This document shows, piece after piece, positions 8,117 to 17,147 of a stretch of 64,000 nucleotides of DNA (position 1 is its first letter; each line of letters begins with the position of its first letter). Origin of the DNA: Hydrogenovibrio sp965140365 (lineage in GTDB: Bacteria > Pseudomonadota > Gammaproteobacteria > Thiomicrospirales > Thiomicrospiraceae). The notes under the pieces were generated by a model. That model was not told the DNA's origin and searched no databases. It saw nothing but the letters and a program-made list of their open reading frames with translations. Made by a program: the position numbers and the translations under genes. Where the stretch lies: assembly GCA_965140365.1 (NCBI GenBank), contig OZ223196.1; one strand, written 5' to 3'.

Positions 8117-9348
8117 TGCAGACAGAACATAAGAAACCTCAAAACTCTCTACTGGCCTGGTTGGATGCGCGCTATCCGCTTGTCAGCACATGGAATGAGC
8201 ATGTCGCGGAGTATTACGCGCCTAAAAATTTCAACTTCTGGTATTTTTTCGGTTCACTGGCGCTGTTGGTGTTGGTCAACCAATTCGTTACCGGCATCTG
8301 GTTGACCATGAGCTTTAAGCCAAGTGCGGCTGAAGCCTTTAACTCTGTCGAATACATCATGCGTGATGTCGAGTGGGGTTGGTTAATTCGTTATATGCAC
8401 TCCACCGGGGCCTCGGCTTTCTTTATTGTTATTTACTTCCATATGATGCGGGGGCTGCTCTACGGCTCCTATAAGAATCCGCGTGAATTGGTGTGGATAT
8501 TGGGAATGCTAATCTTCCTGGTGTTGATGGCGGAAGCCTTTATGGGCTATTTGTTGCCTTGGGGACAAATGTCCTACTGGGGCGCACAGGTCATTATTTC
8601 ACTGTTCGGGGCCATACCTGTTGTGGGACCGGATTTAGCCGTGTGGGTGCGGGGTGACTTTGTTATTTCCGATGCCACCTTGAACCGCTTCTTCGCATTG
8701 CACGTGATTGCCTTGCCGTTGGTACTGGTGATTCTGGTGTTCATGCACATAGTGGCGTTGCACAAAGTCGGCTCCAACAACCCGGACGGCGTGGAAATCA
8801 AAAAGTACAAAAACGAAAAAGGGTTGCCAATCGACGGTATCCCGTTCCATCCTTACTATACGGTTAAGGATTTGTTCGGCGCGTCCGTGTTCATGTTGTT
8901 GTTCGCAATCGTGGTGTTTTATTTCCCGGAAGGCGGCGGCTACTTCATCGAACCGCCGAACTTTGAACCGGCGAACCCGTTGAAGACGCCGGAGCACATT
9001 GCCCCTGTCTGGTATTTCACGCCATACTATGCGGTGTTGCGTGCCGTGCCGGATAAATTGCTGGGTGTCATTGCGATGGGCGCGGCGATTGCGGTGCTCT
9101 TCGCCATGCCGTGGCTGGACCGCTGTAAAGTGAAGTCCATCCGTTATCGTGGTGCGTCCTTTAAAGTGTTGTTGACCATGTTTGTGGTGAGTTTCTTGGT
9201 TTTAGGCTGGTTGGGTACACAGCCGGCGACACCGGAACTGACGAAATTGGCGCGCGTTTTCACCGCGACCTATTTCCTGTTCTTTATTATCTTGCCATTC
9301 ACATCGGTGAGTGAGAAAACCAAGCCAATTCCGGAGAGGGTCAGTTAA
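8116..9348 (+). CDS. petB: Ubiquinol-cytochrome c reductase, cytochrome b subunit
   Basis: This 410-residue integral-membrane cytochrome b holds the two b hemes and both quinone sites of the bc1 complex. Eight hydrophobic segments are visible. The heme ligands lie in the paired histidines around YMHSTGASAFFIVIYFHMMRG and LHVIALPLVLVILVFMHIVALH. The quinol-oxidation PEW-type motif appears here as PVWYFTPYYAVLRAVPDK. I chose ATG 8116, which overlaps the last base of the petA stop and is preceded by AGAAGGAG, rather than the TTG one codon upstream. Confidence 0.97.
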   Translation: MQTEHKKPQNSLLAWLDARYPLVSTWNEHVAEYYAPKNFNFWYFFGSLALLVLVNQFVTGIWLTMSFKPSAAEAFNSVEYIMRDVEWGWLIRYMHSTGASAFFIVIYFHMMRGLLYGSYKNPRELVWILGMLIFLVLMAEAFMGYLLPWGQMSYWGAQVIISLFGAIPVVGPDLAVWVRGDFVISDATLNRFFALHVIALPLVLVILVFMHIVALHKVGSNNPDGVEIKKYKNEKGLPIDGIPFHPYYTVKDLFGASVFMLLFAIVVFYFPEGGGYFIEPPNFEPANPLKTPEHIAPVWYFTPYYAVLRAVPDKLLGVIAMGAAIAVLFAMPWLDRCKVKSIRYRGASFKVLLTMFVVSFLVLGWLGTQPATPELTKLARVFTATYFLFFIILPFTSVSEKTKPIPERVS

Positions 9349-9349
9349 C

Positions 9350-10009
9350 ATGAGAAAAATCAGTTCAATTTTCATTTTATGCATGCTTTTCCCGTTGGCT
9401 GGTTTCGCGGCTGGCGGTCCGGCACTGGACTTGGAGAAAGCCGATAACAGCCTGGAAGACAAAGACTCGCTGAAGCGCGGTGCGGTTTTGTTCTCAAACT
9501 ACTGCATGGCGTGTCACTCGGTGAAATATCTACGTTATAACCGCATTGCCCGTGATTTCGGTTGGACCGATGAAGAAGTGGTCGAAGCGATGGCGCATGG
9601 CCAGAATCGAGCGGTGGATAACGTCACCACCCGTATGTTGCCGGGTGTTGATGAAGAAGTGCTTGGCACGAAAGTGCCGGACTTGTCACTGATGGCACGT
9701 TTGAAAGGTTCCGATTACATCTATAGCTTCATGCGAGGCTATGAGTTGGACGAAAAGACTGGAGAATGGGATAATCGCCTATTGCACGGCACCGTGATGC
9801 CGAATGTCTTGGAAGGCATGCAGCGTCATATGTCAGCCGAAGAGTTTAAACAGGCTACGCGCGATATTACCAACTTTTTGGAGTACGCGGGGGAACCGGC
9901 TAAGATGCAACGCCATGACCTCGGCTGGAAGGTGATTCTCTTCCTGTTGGTCTTGATCCTATTGACTTATTTATTGAAAAAAGAATACTGGCGAGACATC
10001 AAACATTGA
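9350..10009 (+). CDS. petC: Ubiquinol-cytochrome c reductase, cytochrome c1
   Basis: This is the c-type heme subunit of bc1, which hands electrons to a soluble cytochrome c. It has 219 residues from ATG 9350, preceded by GGAGAGGG. It carries a Sec signal peptide ending near GFAAGG, the heme attachment motif CMACH, a likely distal methionine in the LHGTVMPNV region, and a C-terminal membrane anchor (VILFLLVLILLTYLL) followed by basic residues. The start lies one base after the petB stop, so petABC is a coupled operon, closed by the terminator at 10022-10045. Confidence 0.95.
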   Translation: MRKISSIFILCMLFPLAGFAAGGPALDLEKADNSLEDKDSLKRGAVLFSNYCMACHSVKYLRYNRIARDFGWTDEEVVEAMAHGQNRAVDNVTTRMLPGVDEEVLGTKVPDLSLMARLKGSDYIYSFMRGYELDEKTGEWDNRLLHGTVMPNVLEGMQRHMSAEEFKQATRDITNFLEYAGEPAKMQRHDLGWKVILFLLVLILLTYLLKKEYWRDIKH

Positions 10010-10021
10010 TCGCTGTTTTCG

Positions 10022-10045
10022 AAAGCCCGCTCTGCGGGCTTTTTT
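10022..10045 (+). terminator. Rho-independent terminator after petC
   Basis: The stem is AAAGCCCGC paired with GCGGGCTTT across a TCT loop, followed by T residues. Confidence 0.9.
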
Positions 10046-10064
10046 GTTTAGGTGACGTCTAAAA

Positions 10065-11438
10065 ATGGCTAAAAAAGTGAAACTGGCGTATGTCTGTACC
10101 GAGTGTGGTGCCGATTATGCGCAATGGCAAGGGCAATGTACCGCCTGTGGTGAATGGAACTCTTTGAAGGAATTCAAGGTATCGGCCTCCAAAACCAAAG
10201 CTTCAGGGCGGACGCAAACCGTCGGTTATGCCGGAGCGTCCGAACAAACCGTGATGTCGGTCAACGAAGTCGAGCTGTCGGAAGTGCCTCGTATTGATTC
10301 CAGCTTGTCCGAGTTGGATCGTGTGCTGGGTGGCGGCATTGTGCCGGGGTCGGTGGTGTTGATTGGTGGCGATCCGGGTGTCGGTAAGTCGTCGTTGCTG
10401 TTGCAGGTTTGTTGTCAGTTGAGTCAGAGTCAAAAAGTGCTTTATGTGACTGGCGAAGAATCTTTGCAGCAGGTAGCCATGCGCGCTAAACGGATGACGT
10501 TGCCGGAAGATAAGCTGCGTTTGCTGACGGAAACGGATGTGGAGGCCATCACCATGGCGGCGCAGACAGAGCAACCCAAAGTGATGGTGGTGGATTCGAT
10601 TCAGACCATGCAGTTGGGTGACGTCAGCAGTGCGGCGGGTGGCGTGTCGCAGGTGCGCGAATCGGCTGCTTATCTGACGCGTTTCGCCAAACAAAATCAA
10701 ATTATGGTGTTTCTGGTCGGTCATGTGACCAAGTCTGGCGAGGTCGCCGGACCACGGGTACTGGAACATATTGTCGATACGGTGTTGTTTTTGGAAGGGC
10801 AATCCGACAGTCGTTTCCGCACTTTGCGTGCCATTAAAAACCGTTTTGGTGCCGTCAATGAACTGGGTGTGTTTGCCATGACCGATAAGGGAATGAAGCA
10901 AATTAAAAATCCGTCTGCAATTTTTTTGTCTCGGGCGGAGGAACCCTCGCCGGGGTCGGCGGTGATGGTGCTCTGGGAAGGCTCTCGCCCTTTATTGGTC
11001 GAGATTCAAGCGTTGGTCGATGAGTCGCCGTATGGTGCACCGAAACGGGTGACGGTCGGTTTGGAATACAACCGTTTGTCGATGTTGCTGGCGGTGTTGC
11101 ACCGCCATGCCGGCGTACAGGCCGGAGATCAGGACGTTTACGTTAATGTGGTGGGCGGCGTGAAGGTCAGCGAGACCAGCGCGGATTTGGCGGTGCTGTG
11201 TGCCATTGTCTCCAGTTTGAAAAATAAAGTCCTGCCACAAGATTGGATTGTATTTGGTGAGGTTGGGTTGTCCGGCGAAATTCGACCGGTCTCCAGTGGT
11301 CAAGAACGCATTCTCGAAGCGGCCAAGCACGGTTTTAAAAAGGCGATCGTGCCGAACGCCAATATTCCGAAAGGCGGAGTGCCTGGCATGGAGGTCATCG
11401 GAGTCTCAACGCTTCAGCAAGCCTTGGCGCAAATATAG
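10065..11438 (+). CDS. radA: DNA repair protein RadA
   Basis: RadA is a RecA-like ATPase that helps process branched recombination intermediates. The order of domains over 457 residues is complete. An N-terminal four-cysteine zinc motif (CTECG and CTACG, residues 11-31) comes first. Then come Walker A GGDPGVGKSS near residue 105, the RadA-specific KNRFG motif near 263, and a C-terminal Lon-protease-like domain. The gene stands alone, 55 bases after the petC stop. A GC-rich hairpin without a clear T run follows at about 11459-11481. Confidence 0.96.
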   Translation: MAKKVKLAYVCTECGADYAQWQGQCTACGEWNSLKEFKVSASKTKASGRTQTVGYAGASEQTVMSVNEVELSEVPRIDSSLSELDRVLGGGIVPGSVVLIGGDPGVGKSSLLLQVCCQLSQSQKVLYVTGEESLQQVAMRAKRMTLPEDKLRLLTETDVEAITMAAQTEQPKVMVVDSIQTMQLGDVSSAAGGVSQVRESAAYLTRFAKQNQIMVFLVGHVTKSGEVAGPRVLEHIVDTVLFLEGQSDSRFRTLRAIKNRFGAVNELGVFAMTDKGMKQIKNPSAIFLSRAEEPSPGSAVMVLWEGSRPLLVEIQALVDESPYGAPKRVTVGLEYNRLSMLLAVLHRHAGVQAGDQDVYVNVVGGVKVSETSADLAVLCAIVSSLKNKVLPQDWIVFGEVGLSGEIRPVSSGQERILEAAKHGFKKAIVPNANIPKGGVPGMEVIGVSTLQQALAQI

Positions 11439-11532
11439 CCACAACCGATACGAATTTTTACCCCGTTCTATCGACGGGGATTTCATGTAGAATAGCCATT
11501 ATATTCCAATCGCTTTTAGGTGATATCAGGCT

Positions 11533-13806
11533 ATGACACATCAATCCACCCATCAATCCGCAGGGCTGGAAGCCATTCACCTGAATGACGTCGAACTTGC
11601 TTCGGCGGTGGTGCGTTCTAGCGGTGAAGCCGAGTGGTGGATTGAGTCACAAAATGACGCCGCCAAAGCGATTTGGGGCGATTACGACCTCTCGCAGGAC
11701 ATTTCATTACGTTTATCACTGATGGAAGCGGATAAAAAACGCATTCCCAGTAGCTTTCTGCATAAAATTCCCGGCAATATCCAATCGTTGCGTTTTATTG
11801 TGACACCGCACCAAGGTTGCCTGTTGGTGCAGTTTTTTCCCGACTTTTCCGAACACCATTCCCAAGAAGATGGCATTTTTGATTTTTACGAAACCGTTCT
11901 GGAAGCCTCGCATAATGGCGTGTTTGATTTCAATCTGACCGATGAATCGGTCAAATACAGTCGCAACGTGCATGAAATTTGTGGCGTGACCGTATCCGAT
12001 TTAGGGCGCACCAAGTCGGATTTCTTTAAACGCATCCACCCGGACGATATCGAGGCGGTGGACGAAGCGCTGGAAATGCACTTGGAAACCGCCTGGCCGT
12101 TTGAAGTGGAGTTTCGTTTCAAAACGGCGATGGGCATTTACATTTGGTTGCAAAGTTGCGGTAAAGCGATTAAAGATACTGAAGACGATGAAGCCGTCCG
12201 TTTTGTGGGCAACCTGGTTAATATTTCCGAACGAAAATTTGTCGAAGACATGGTGAAGCAGCGTGAGCAGTTGGTGGAGCAAATCATCGATAGCTTGCCG
12301 ATTAGTATTTATGTGAAAGACGATAAAGGCTGTTTCCGGTTTTTCAGTGAGCAGACGGAAAAAGATACCGGTATTGATCGGGCTTTGGCCATTGGCAAAA
12401 CCGATTATGAAATATTTCCGATTGAACAAGCCAAACAGTCGGCGTTACAAGATCAGAAAGTGATACAAGAAGGGCGCTTGATTGTCTCAGAAGAACCGGT
12501 TCAGTTGCCCAATGGTGAATGCCGATGGCTGATGCAGGGCAAAGGGCCGATTACGATTTATGAAGATGATTCGGTCAAAAATTGGTTGCTCGGTTTTTCA
12601 TTGGATATCACCGAGCGTAAACTGGCGGAAGACTTGCAGCGGGATGCCAAGATGGCGGCCGAGGAAGCCGTTCAGGTGAAATCCGAATTTCTGTCGGTCA
12701 TGAGCCATGAAATTCGCACACCGCTGAACTCCGTCATTGGTACCGCGCAACTGTTACAAGATATGGCGCTGGAAGATGAACAAAAGCATTATGTCGATAT
12801 GATTCGCCATTCCGGCGAGCACTTGTTGCAGTTGATTAACGATATCCTTGATTTCAACAAGCTGGAAGCCAATAAGGTTGAGCTGGAATCGGCGGCATTC
12901 GATCTGTCCCGGTTGATACGAGGCATTCTGGACATGAATGGTTTGCTGGCGGAGAAAAAAGGCGTGAAATTGTCCGAAGACTATTCGGAACGTTTATCGG
13001 TTTATTACCTTGGCGACGCGGCGCGTGTGCGTCAAATTCTGTTGAACCTGGTCGGCAATGCATTGAAGTTCACAACGAAAGGTCGTGTGTCGGTGAAGGT
13101 TCGGCCGACCGAAACAAAGCGCATTCGTTTTGAAGTAACGGATTCGGGCATCGGCATCCGTGCTGAGCATATCGACAAACTCTTTTCGGCTTTCACACAA
13201 GCGGATGCTTCCACCACTCGGCAATTCGGCGGTACGGGGCTAGGGTTGTCTATCTGTAAAAAACTAGTGGATATGATGGGCGGTGATATTGGCGTCAACA
13301 GTGAATACGGCCACGGCAGCACCTTTTGGTTCGAATTGCCATTGGTGCCGGCGAACCCGCCAAAAGTTCCTGTCGAGACGTTCCAGGAAATGGATTTGGA
13401 CGTGGCCCCTCTGAACATTCTGGTGGCGGAGGATAATTTACCCAATCAATTACTGATCAAGGCCATTCTGTCCAAGCTTGGGCATCAAGTCACGGTGGTC
13501 GGTAATGGCCTTGAGGCCGTTGAGATGGTGAAGGTGGCGGACCATTCGTTTGATGTGGTGTTAATGGATATGCAAATGCCGGAAATGGATGGGTTGACAG
13601 CGACGCATCAAATCCGAGAACTCACTTCCAGCCGAGCCAGCGTGCCCATTATCGCCTTGACCGCGAATGCGTTGAGCGGTGATCGCGAGAAAGTTTTGGA
13701 AGCCGGTATGAACGATTACCTGACTAAGCCGCTTGATGTGACGCAGTTGAAGCGTTTGTTGATGGTTTGGGGCGCGGCGAACCAACGGTTACCGGGGTTT
13801 GAGTAA
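11533..13806 (+). CDS. Hybrid sensor histidine kinase with two PAS domains and a receiver
   Basis: This 757-residue signalling protein has no predicted membrane segment. Residues 1-110 are uncharacterised. Two PAS domains follow at about 118-240 and 250-365. The dimerisation domain has the phosphorylated histidine at 392 in SHEIRTPLNS. The ATPase domain has N-box NLVGNALKF (505-513), DSGIGI (537-542) and GGTGLGLS (566-573). The C-terminal receiver has its phospho-aspartate at 679 in LMDMQMPEMDG. No response regulator lies next to it, so the output pathway is unknown. A bidirectional terminator separates it from the convergent phosphatase gene. Confidence 0.93.
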   Translation: MTHQSTHQSAGLEAIHLNDVELASAVVRSSGEAEWWIESQNDAAKAIWGDYDLSQDISLRLSLMEADKKRIPSSFLHKIPGNIQSLRFIVTPHQGCLLVQFFPDFSEHHSQEDGIFDFYETVLEASHNGVFDFNLTDESVKYSRNVHEICGVTVSDLGRTKSDFFKRIHPDDIEAVDEALEMHLETAWPFEVEFRFKTAMGIYIWLQSCGKAIKDTEDDEAVRFVGNLVNISERKFVEDMVKQREQLVEQIIDSLPISIYVKDDKGCFRFFSEQTEKDTGIDRALAIGKTDYEIFPIEQAKQSALQDQKVIQEGRLIVSEEPVQLPNGECRWLMQGKGPITIYEDDSVKNWLLGFSLDITERKLAEDLQRDAKMAAEEAVQVKSEFLSVMSHEIRTPLNSVIGTAQLLQDMALEDEQKHYVDMIRHSGEHLLQLINDILDFNKLEANKVELESAAFDLSRLIRGILDMNGLLAEKKGVKLSEDYSERLSVYYLGDAARVRQILLNLVGNALKFTTKGRVSVKVRPTETKRIRFEVTDSGIGIRAEHIDKLFSAFTQADASTTRQFGGTGLGLSICKKLVDMMGGDIGVNSEYGHGSTFWFELPLVPANPPKVPVETFQEMDLDVAPLNILVAEDNLPNQLLIKAILSKLGHQVTVVGNGLEAVEMVKVADHSFDVVLMDMQMPEMDGLTATHQIRELTSSRASVPIIALTANALSGDREKVLEAGMNDYLTKPLDVTQLKRLLMVWGAANQRLPGFE

Positions 13807-13828
13807 AACGCCCAGGCCTGGGCGTTTT
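13805..13828. terminator. Bidirectional terminator between the hybrid kinase and monophosphatase genes
   Basis: A perfect palindrome built on CCAGGCCTGG (13812-13821), with AAAACG and CGTTTT flanks. It sits between convergent genes and can serve both. Confidence 0.85.
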
Positions 13829-13848
13829 GAGGTTTGTTTACGGTTGGA

Positions 13849-14667
13849 CTAGTTGGTTTTTTGGTAATCTTGCAGCGTTGCAAACCAGTCATCGAAAAGT
13901 GCGGGCGTGGTGGCTGCTACCGCAGAGCGTTTCACCACTTCCGAAACCAGAACGCTGTCACCATTCAGGCTGGCGCTTTTGCCGCCGGCTTCGTTTAGAA
14001 TCAGCCAGCCCGCCGCGTAATCCCAAATGTTTTGAGCGCCATGACAATAAAGTTGGCCGCGCCCAGCGGCAATCCAACACCAGTCTAATGCCACAGAGCC
14101 GATGCTGCGTTGCGATGCGTAAGGCGGTTTCAGCACCAGTTCAGTCGATAGGGGCGCCTGCAAACGCTTGAAGTCCACTAGCCCGATGCATTTTTTCAGT
14201 TCCGTTTTCGCGGTTTGGGCAATCAGTGTACGATCATTTAACTCCGCGCCAAGCCCTTTGCGGGCGGCGAACAGCTCATCGCGGTCCGGGTCGTAGACCA
14301 GGCCCAGTTTGACGTCGCCTTGCATGATTAAGGCCAGTGATACGCTGTAAACCGGGATGTCGCTGGCGAAGTTGCTGGTACCGTCAACGGGATCGAGTAT
14401 CCAGCAACCGTTATCGGAGGCGAGAGCATCTTTCTGTTCTTGGGCGGAAGATTCTTCGCCCAAAAAGGTGAACTGGGGCCAGTGCGCGTTCAGAAACGCT
14501 TCGGTAGCCTTTTGCATTTCGGTATCCGCCTCGGTCAGCACCGAACCATCCGCCTTGGTAGAGGCATCCACATGGCGGAAGCGTGGCAGCACTTCTTGCC
14601 GGGCCAGTTGTTTCATGCCGTTTTTCAGTTTTCGCCAGGCCTGGTCGTTTTCAAAAATAAAAGACAT
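13849..14667 (-). CDS. Inositol monophosphatase family protein (SuhB-like)
   Basis: This 272-residue member of the lithium-sensitive, magnesium-dependent phosphatases hydrolyses sugar or inositol phosphates. The metal-binding motifs are visible in order: LGEESS near residue 69, DPVDGTSNF near 93 and WDYAAG near 215. SuhB, CysQ and related enzymes share these motifs, and I cannot choose between them from sequence alone. A copy of CCAGGCCTGG lies inside the coding region at 14635-14644. It runs leftward, 12 bases after the CorB-like gene, so the two may be co-transcribed. Confidence 0.85.
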   Translation of the reverse strand: MSFIFENDQAWRKLKNGMKQLARQEVLPRFRHVDASTKADGSVLTEADTEMQKATEAFLNAHWPQFTFLGEESSAQEQKDALASDNGCWILDPVDGTSNFASDIPVYSVSLALIMQGDVKLGLVYDPDRDELFAARKGLGAELNDRTLIAQTAKTELKKCIGLVDFKRLQAPLSTELVLKPPYASQRSIGSVALDWCWIAAGRGQLYCHGAQNIWDYAAGWLILNEAGGKSASLNGDSVLVSEVVKRSAVAATTPALFDDWFATLQDYQKTN

Positions 14668-14679
14668 AACATTCCTTGT

Positions 14680-15966
14680 TTATTTGAAGCGCAGCGTCGG
14701 GTCAGCCTGCGTCAGTTTCACTTTTTCAATGGCGTGTTTGGAGGTTTCGGTGACCTCCAAAATATAATTACCGACCTTCAGGCAGGTGCCAACTTCCGGC
14801 AAGGTTTCCAATTCTTCCTGAATCAAACCGTTCAGGGTCTTTGGCCCGTCGGTCGGCAATTCAAACTGGTAGGTTTTATTCACGTCTCGAATAAACTCCG
14901 AGGCGTCGAATGTAATGGAACCGTCCTGATGCATGGCCACTTTGGTATAGGCCTTCTCTCGGGTGTCGGTGCTGAATTTGCCGACGATTTCCTCCAGCAG
15001 GTCTTCCAGAGTCAGCAAGCCTTGCAGGTTGCCGTATTCGTCCACAATCAACGCCATATGGCGTTTGTGTTTATTAAAGCTGGAAAGCTGGATGTTTAAG
15101 GTGGTGGTTTCCGGGATGAAATAGCCCGGACGGGTCGCCTTGATAATGTCTTTCAATGACAGGTCGGGTTTGGTCAGCAACGGCAGCGCTTTACGCAGGT
15201 TGATCACCCCGAGTAAGTCCTCATCCAGGTTTTCGCGATACACCGGAATGCGTGTGAAGGGTGACTTAAGAATTTTCTTAACGATTTCCTCCATCGGCTC
15301 ATTGACATCGATGGCGTAAATGTCCTGTTTCGGAATCATCACGTCTTCCACGGTGATGCTTTCCAATTGCATGATGCCGTTGAGCATGGTGCGATATTGT
15401 TTTGGTAATCGACCGGTGGCTTCGTTAATCAGTGTTTGCAATTCTTCGCGGCTTAACGCATGGTCGTCTGCTTCCGTATCCGTGACTTTGACGCCGAACA
15501 GGCGCAGAAAGTTATTGGCAAAAAAGTTTACCAGCCAAACCAGTGGCGACAGTAGCTTTAATAATGGTTCCAAGACATAAGCGGCCGGGTAAGCGATTTT
15601 TTCCGGATACAGCGCGGCTAAGGTTTTAGGGGCGACTTCGGAAAAGACCAAGATGACCAGTGTCAGTATCCCGGCAGCGAGGGCAATACCGGCTTCACCA
15701 ATCAAGCGCATGGCTATGATGGTGGCGACGGAAGACGCGAAGATATTGACGAAGTTATTACCCAGCAGAATAACGCCCAGCAAACGATCCGGGGATTCCA
15801 GGAGTTTTTGGGCTTTGATGGCGCCTTTGTGACCTTCTTTGACACGGTGCTTCAGGCGGTATTTGTTCAAGGCCATCATTCCGGTTTCGGAACTTGAGAA
15901 GATGGCGGAAAGAATGATGAGTAAGGCTAAGATCCCGAAAAGGACCGAAATGGGAATACTGTTCAA
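14680..15966 (-). CDS. HlyC/CorC-family transporter, CorB (YfjD) type
   Basis: This 428-residue membrane protein has an N-terminal DUF21/CNNM domain of about four hydrophobic segments (residues 1-190). A pair of CBS domains follows (about 205-330, including VEDVMIPKQDIYAID and HMALIVDEYGNLQGLLTLEDLLEEIVG). A C-terminal CorC_HlyC domain ends the protein. The family is linked to magnesium and cobalt efflux. The CorB/YfjD type usually neighbours ypjD and ffh, as it does here. It runs leftward from ATG 15966. Confidence 0.9.
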   Translation of the reverse strand: MNSIPISVLFGILALLIILSAIFSSSETGMMALNKYRLKHRVKEGHKGAIKAQKLLESPDRLLGVILLGNNFVNIFASSVATIIAMRLIGEAGIALAAGILTLVILVFSEVAPKTLAALYPEKIAYPAAYVLEPLLKLLSPLVWLVNFFANNFLRLFGVKVTDTEADDHALSREELQTLINEATGRLPKQYRTMLNGIMQLESITVEDVMIPKQDIYAIDVNEPMEEIVKKILKSPFTRIPVYRENLDEDLLGVINLRKALPLLTKPDLSLKDIIKATRPGYFIPETTTLNIQLSSFNKHKRHMALIVDEYGNLQGLLTLEDLLEEIVGKFSTDTREKAYTKVAMHQDGSITFDASEFIRDVNKTYQFELPTDGPKTLNGLIQEELETLPEVGTCLKVGNYILEVTETSKHAIEKVKLTQADPTLRFK

Positions 15967-16111
15967 GATGATTCTTTTGGGTAGTTAATCGAAAGGAAAT
16001 TATAGCGATTCTGAGCGGGTTACGCCATGACATTTTTACGACAATAGACACCAAGGACCGAAGTGCCGATACCTCGCGTTACTCTTTGCGTTGATCTTGG
16101 TTTCGGTCGTT

Positions 16112-16921
16112 TTAGCCCTTGGCGTGCATCATGAAGTTCAGAACGATTTCCGTACCGATGTAACTCAAAATCAGTAGGAAATACGCCCAGATGGTGTAAT
16201 AGGCCGCTTTCTGGCCGCGCCAACCGAACTGAAAGTGCCCAAAAATCAACAGGCCGTAGGTGAGCCAGGCCAGAATGGCGAAGAAGGTTTTATGCACCAA
16301 ATGTTGCGCGAAAATGTCTTCCATAAAGAAGACGCCGCTTAAGAGCGCAAAGCTCAGGAAAATAAAACCGATGATCACCAATTGAATCAGGGTTTTTTCC
16401 ATGATTTGCAACGGGGGTAGGTTCTTAAAGACAATGCTCAGTTGGCGCTTTTGGAAACGTCTTTCCTGAATGGCGTACAAGGTGGCTTGTGCCGCCGCCA
16501 GCCCCATGATGCTGTAAGCGGTGATGGAAATCAGGATGTGGCTGCCCAGCGCCAAAGGCAACGGCTGGAAGCTGGAATTGATAAAAGGTAATAAAGTAGT
16601 TAACGCCGCCAAGGGGAAAATAAAGATACCGAGGTTTTCGGTGGCTTTATTGATGTTGGTAATCAGCAGAATGACCACGGCAATCCACGAAATAAGCGAC
16701 AGCCCGGTACCGAAACGGAACATAATCATGCCGTCACTGAACAAGTGCCCGGAAAAGGAAACTAAGTGCACAACGGCCGCCAGTGCGGCAATCAGCAATA
16801 ATTTGTGGCGGTTGAAGTTCGCTGCCTCAGTCTCGTCACTTTTAAAGCGTTGCCACAGGATATGGGTGGCATACAGGTAGAGCAAACTGGAAAAAAGTGC
16901 GATGAAAACGCTGATGGTCAT
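16112..16921 (-). CDS. YpjD-like cytochrome c assembly family inner-membrane protein
   Basis: This 269-residue protein has about eight hydrophobic segments and belongs to the CcsA/CcmC-like cytochrome_C_asm family as used in YpjD. The conserved C-terminal region with GHFQFGWRGQKAAYYTIWAY is visible. The precise function of YpjD proteins is not settled. The gene lies between the CorB-like gene and the divergent ffh, the same neighbourhood as ypjD-yfjD-ffh in Escherichia coli. A 145-bp gap with no recognisable gene separates it from the CorB-like gene. Confidence 0.82.
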   Translation of the reverse strand: MTISVFIALFSSLLYLYATHILWQRFKSDETEAANFNRHKLLLIAALAAVVHLVSFSGHLFSDGMIMFRFGTGLSLISWIAVVILLITNINKATENLGIFIFPLAALTTLLPFINSSFQPLPLALGSHILISITAYSIMGLAAAQATLYAIQERRFQKRQLSIVFKNLPPLQIMEKTLIQLVIIGFIFLSFALLSGVFFMEDIFAQHLVHKTFFAILAWLTYGLLIFGHFQFGWRGQKAAYYTIWAYFLLILSYIGTEIVLNFMMHAKG

Positions 16922-17021
16922 TCTAATCCTTCCGGTTTTGAGTGATCGCCGGGCCGTTGCTTTGGCTGAAAAAATCCAATGAAAATCCCGTGCTATCTTA
17001 GATATTTGGTGACTAAAGCCG

Positions 17022-17027
17022 TATAAT
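17022..17027 (+). promoter_or_regulatory. Candidate -10 element upstream of ffh
   Basis: A perfect TATAAT lies 121 bases before the ffh start, in the divergent gap with the YpjD-like gene. No good -35 hexamer is seen at 16-18 bases, so this is only a candidate. Confidence 0.35.
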
Positions 17028-17147
17028 ATCGAAAATCAGAATTAAATGAAACGAAATTCAGCATAATTCCTTAAAGCCCGCCGCTTTCAACCTTTACCGG
17101 TGGGCGAAATGGAAGTCAGTTGCCACGAATTCGTATAGGGAAAAACT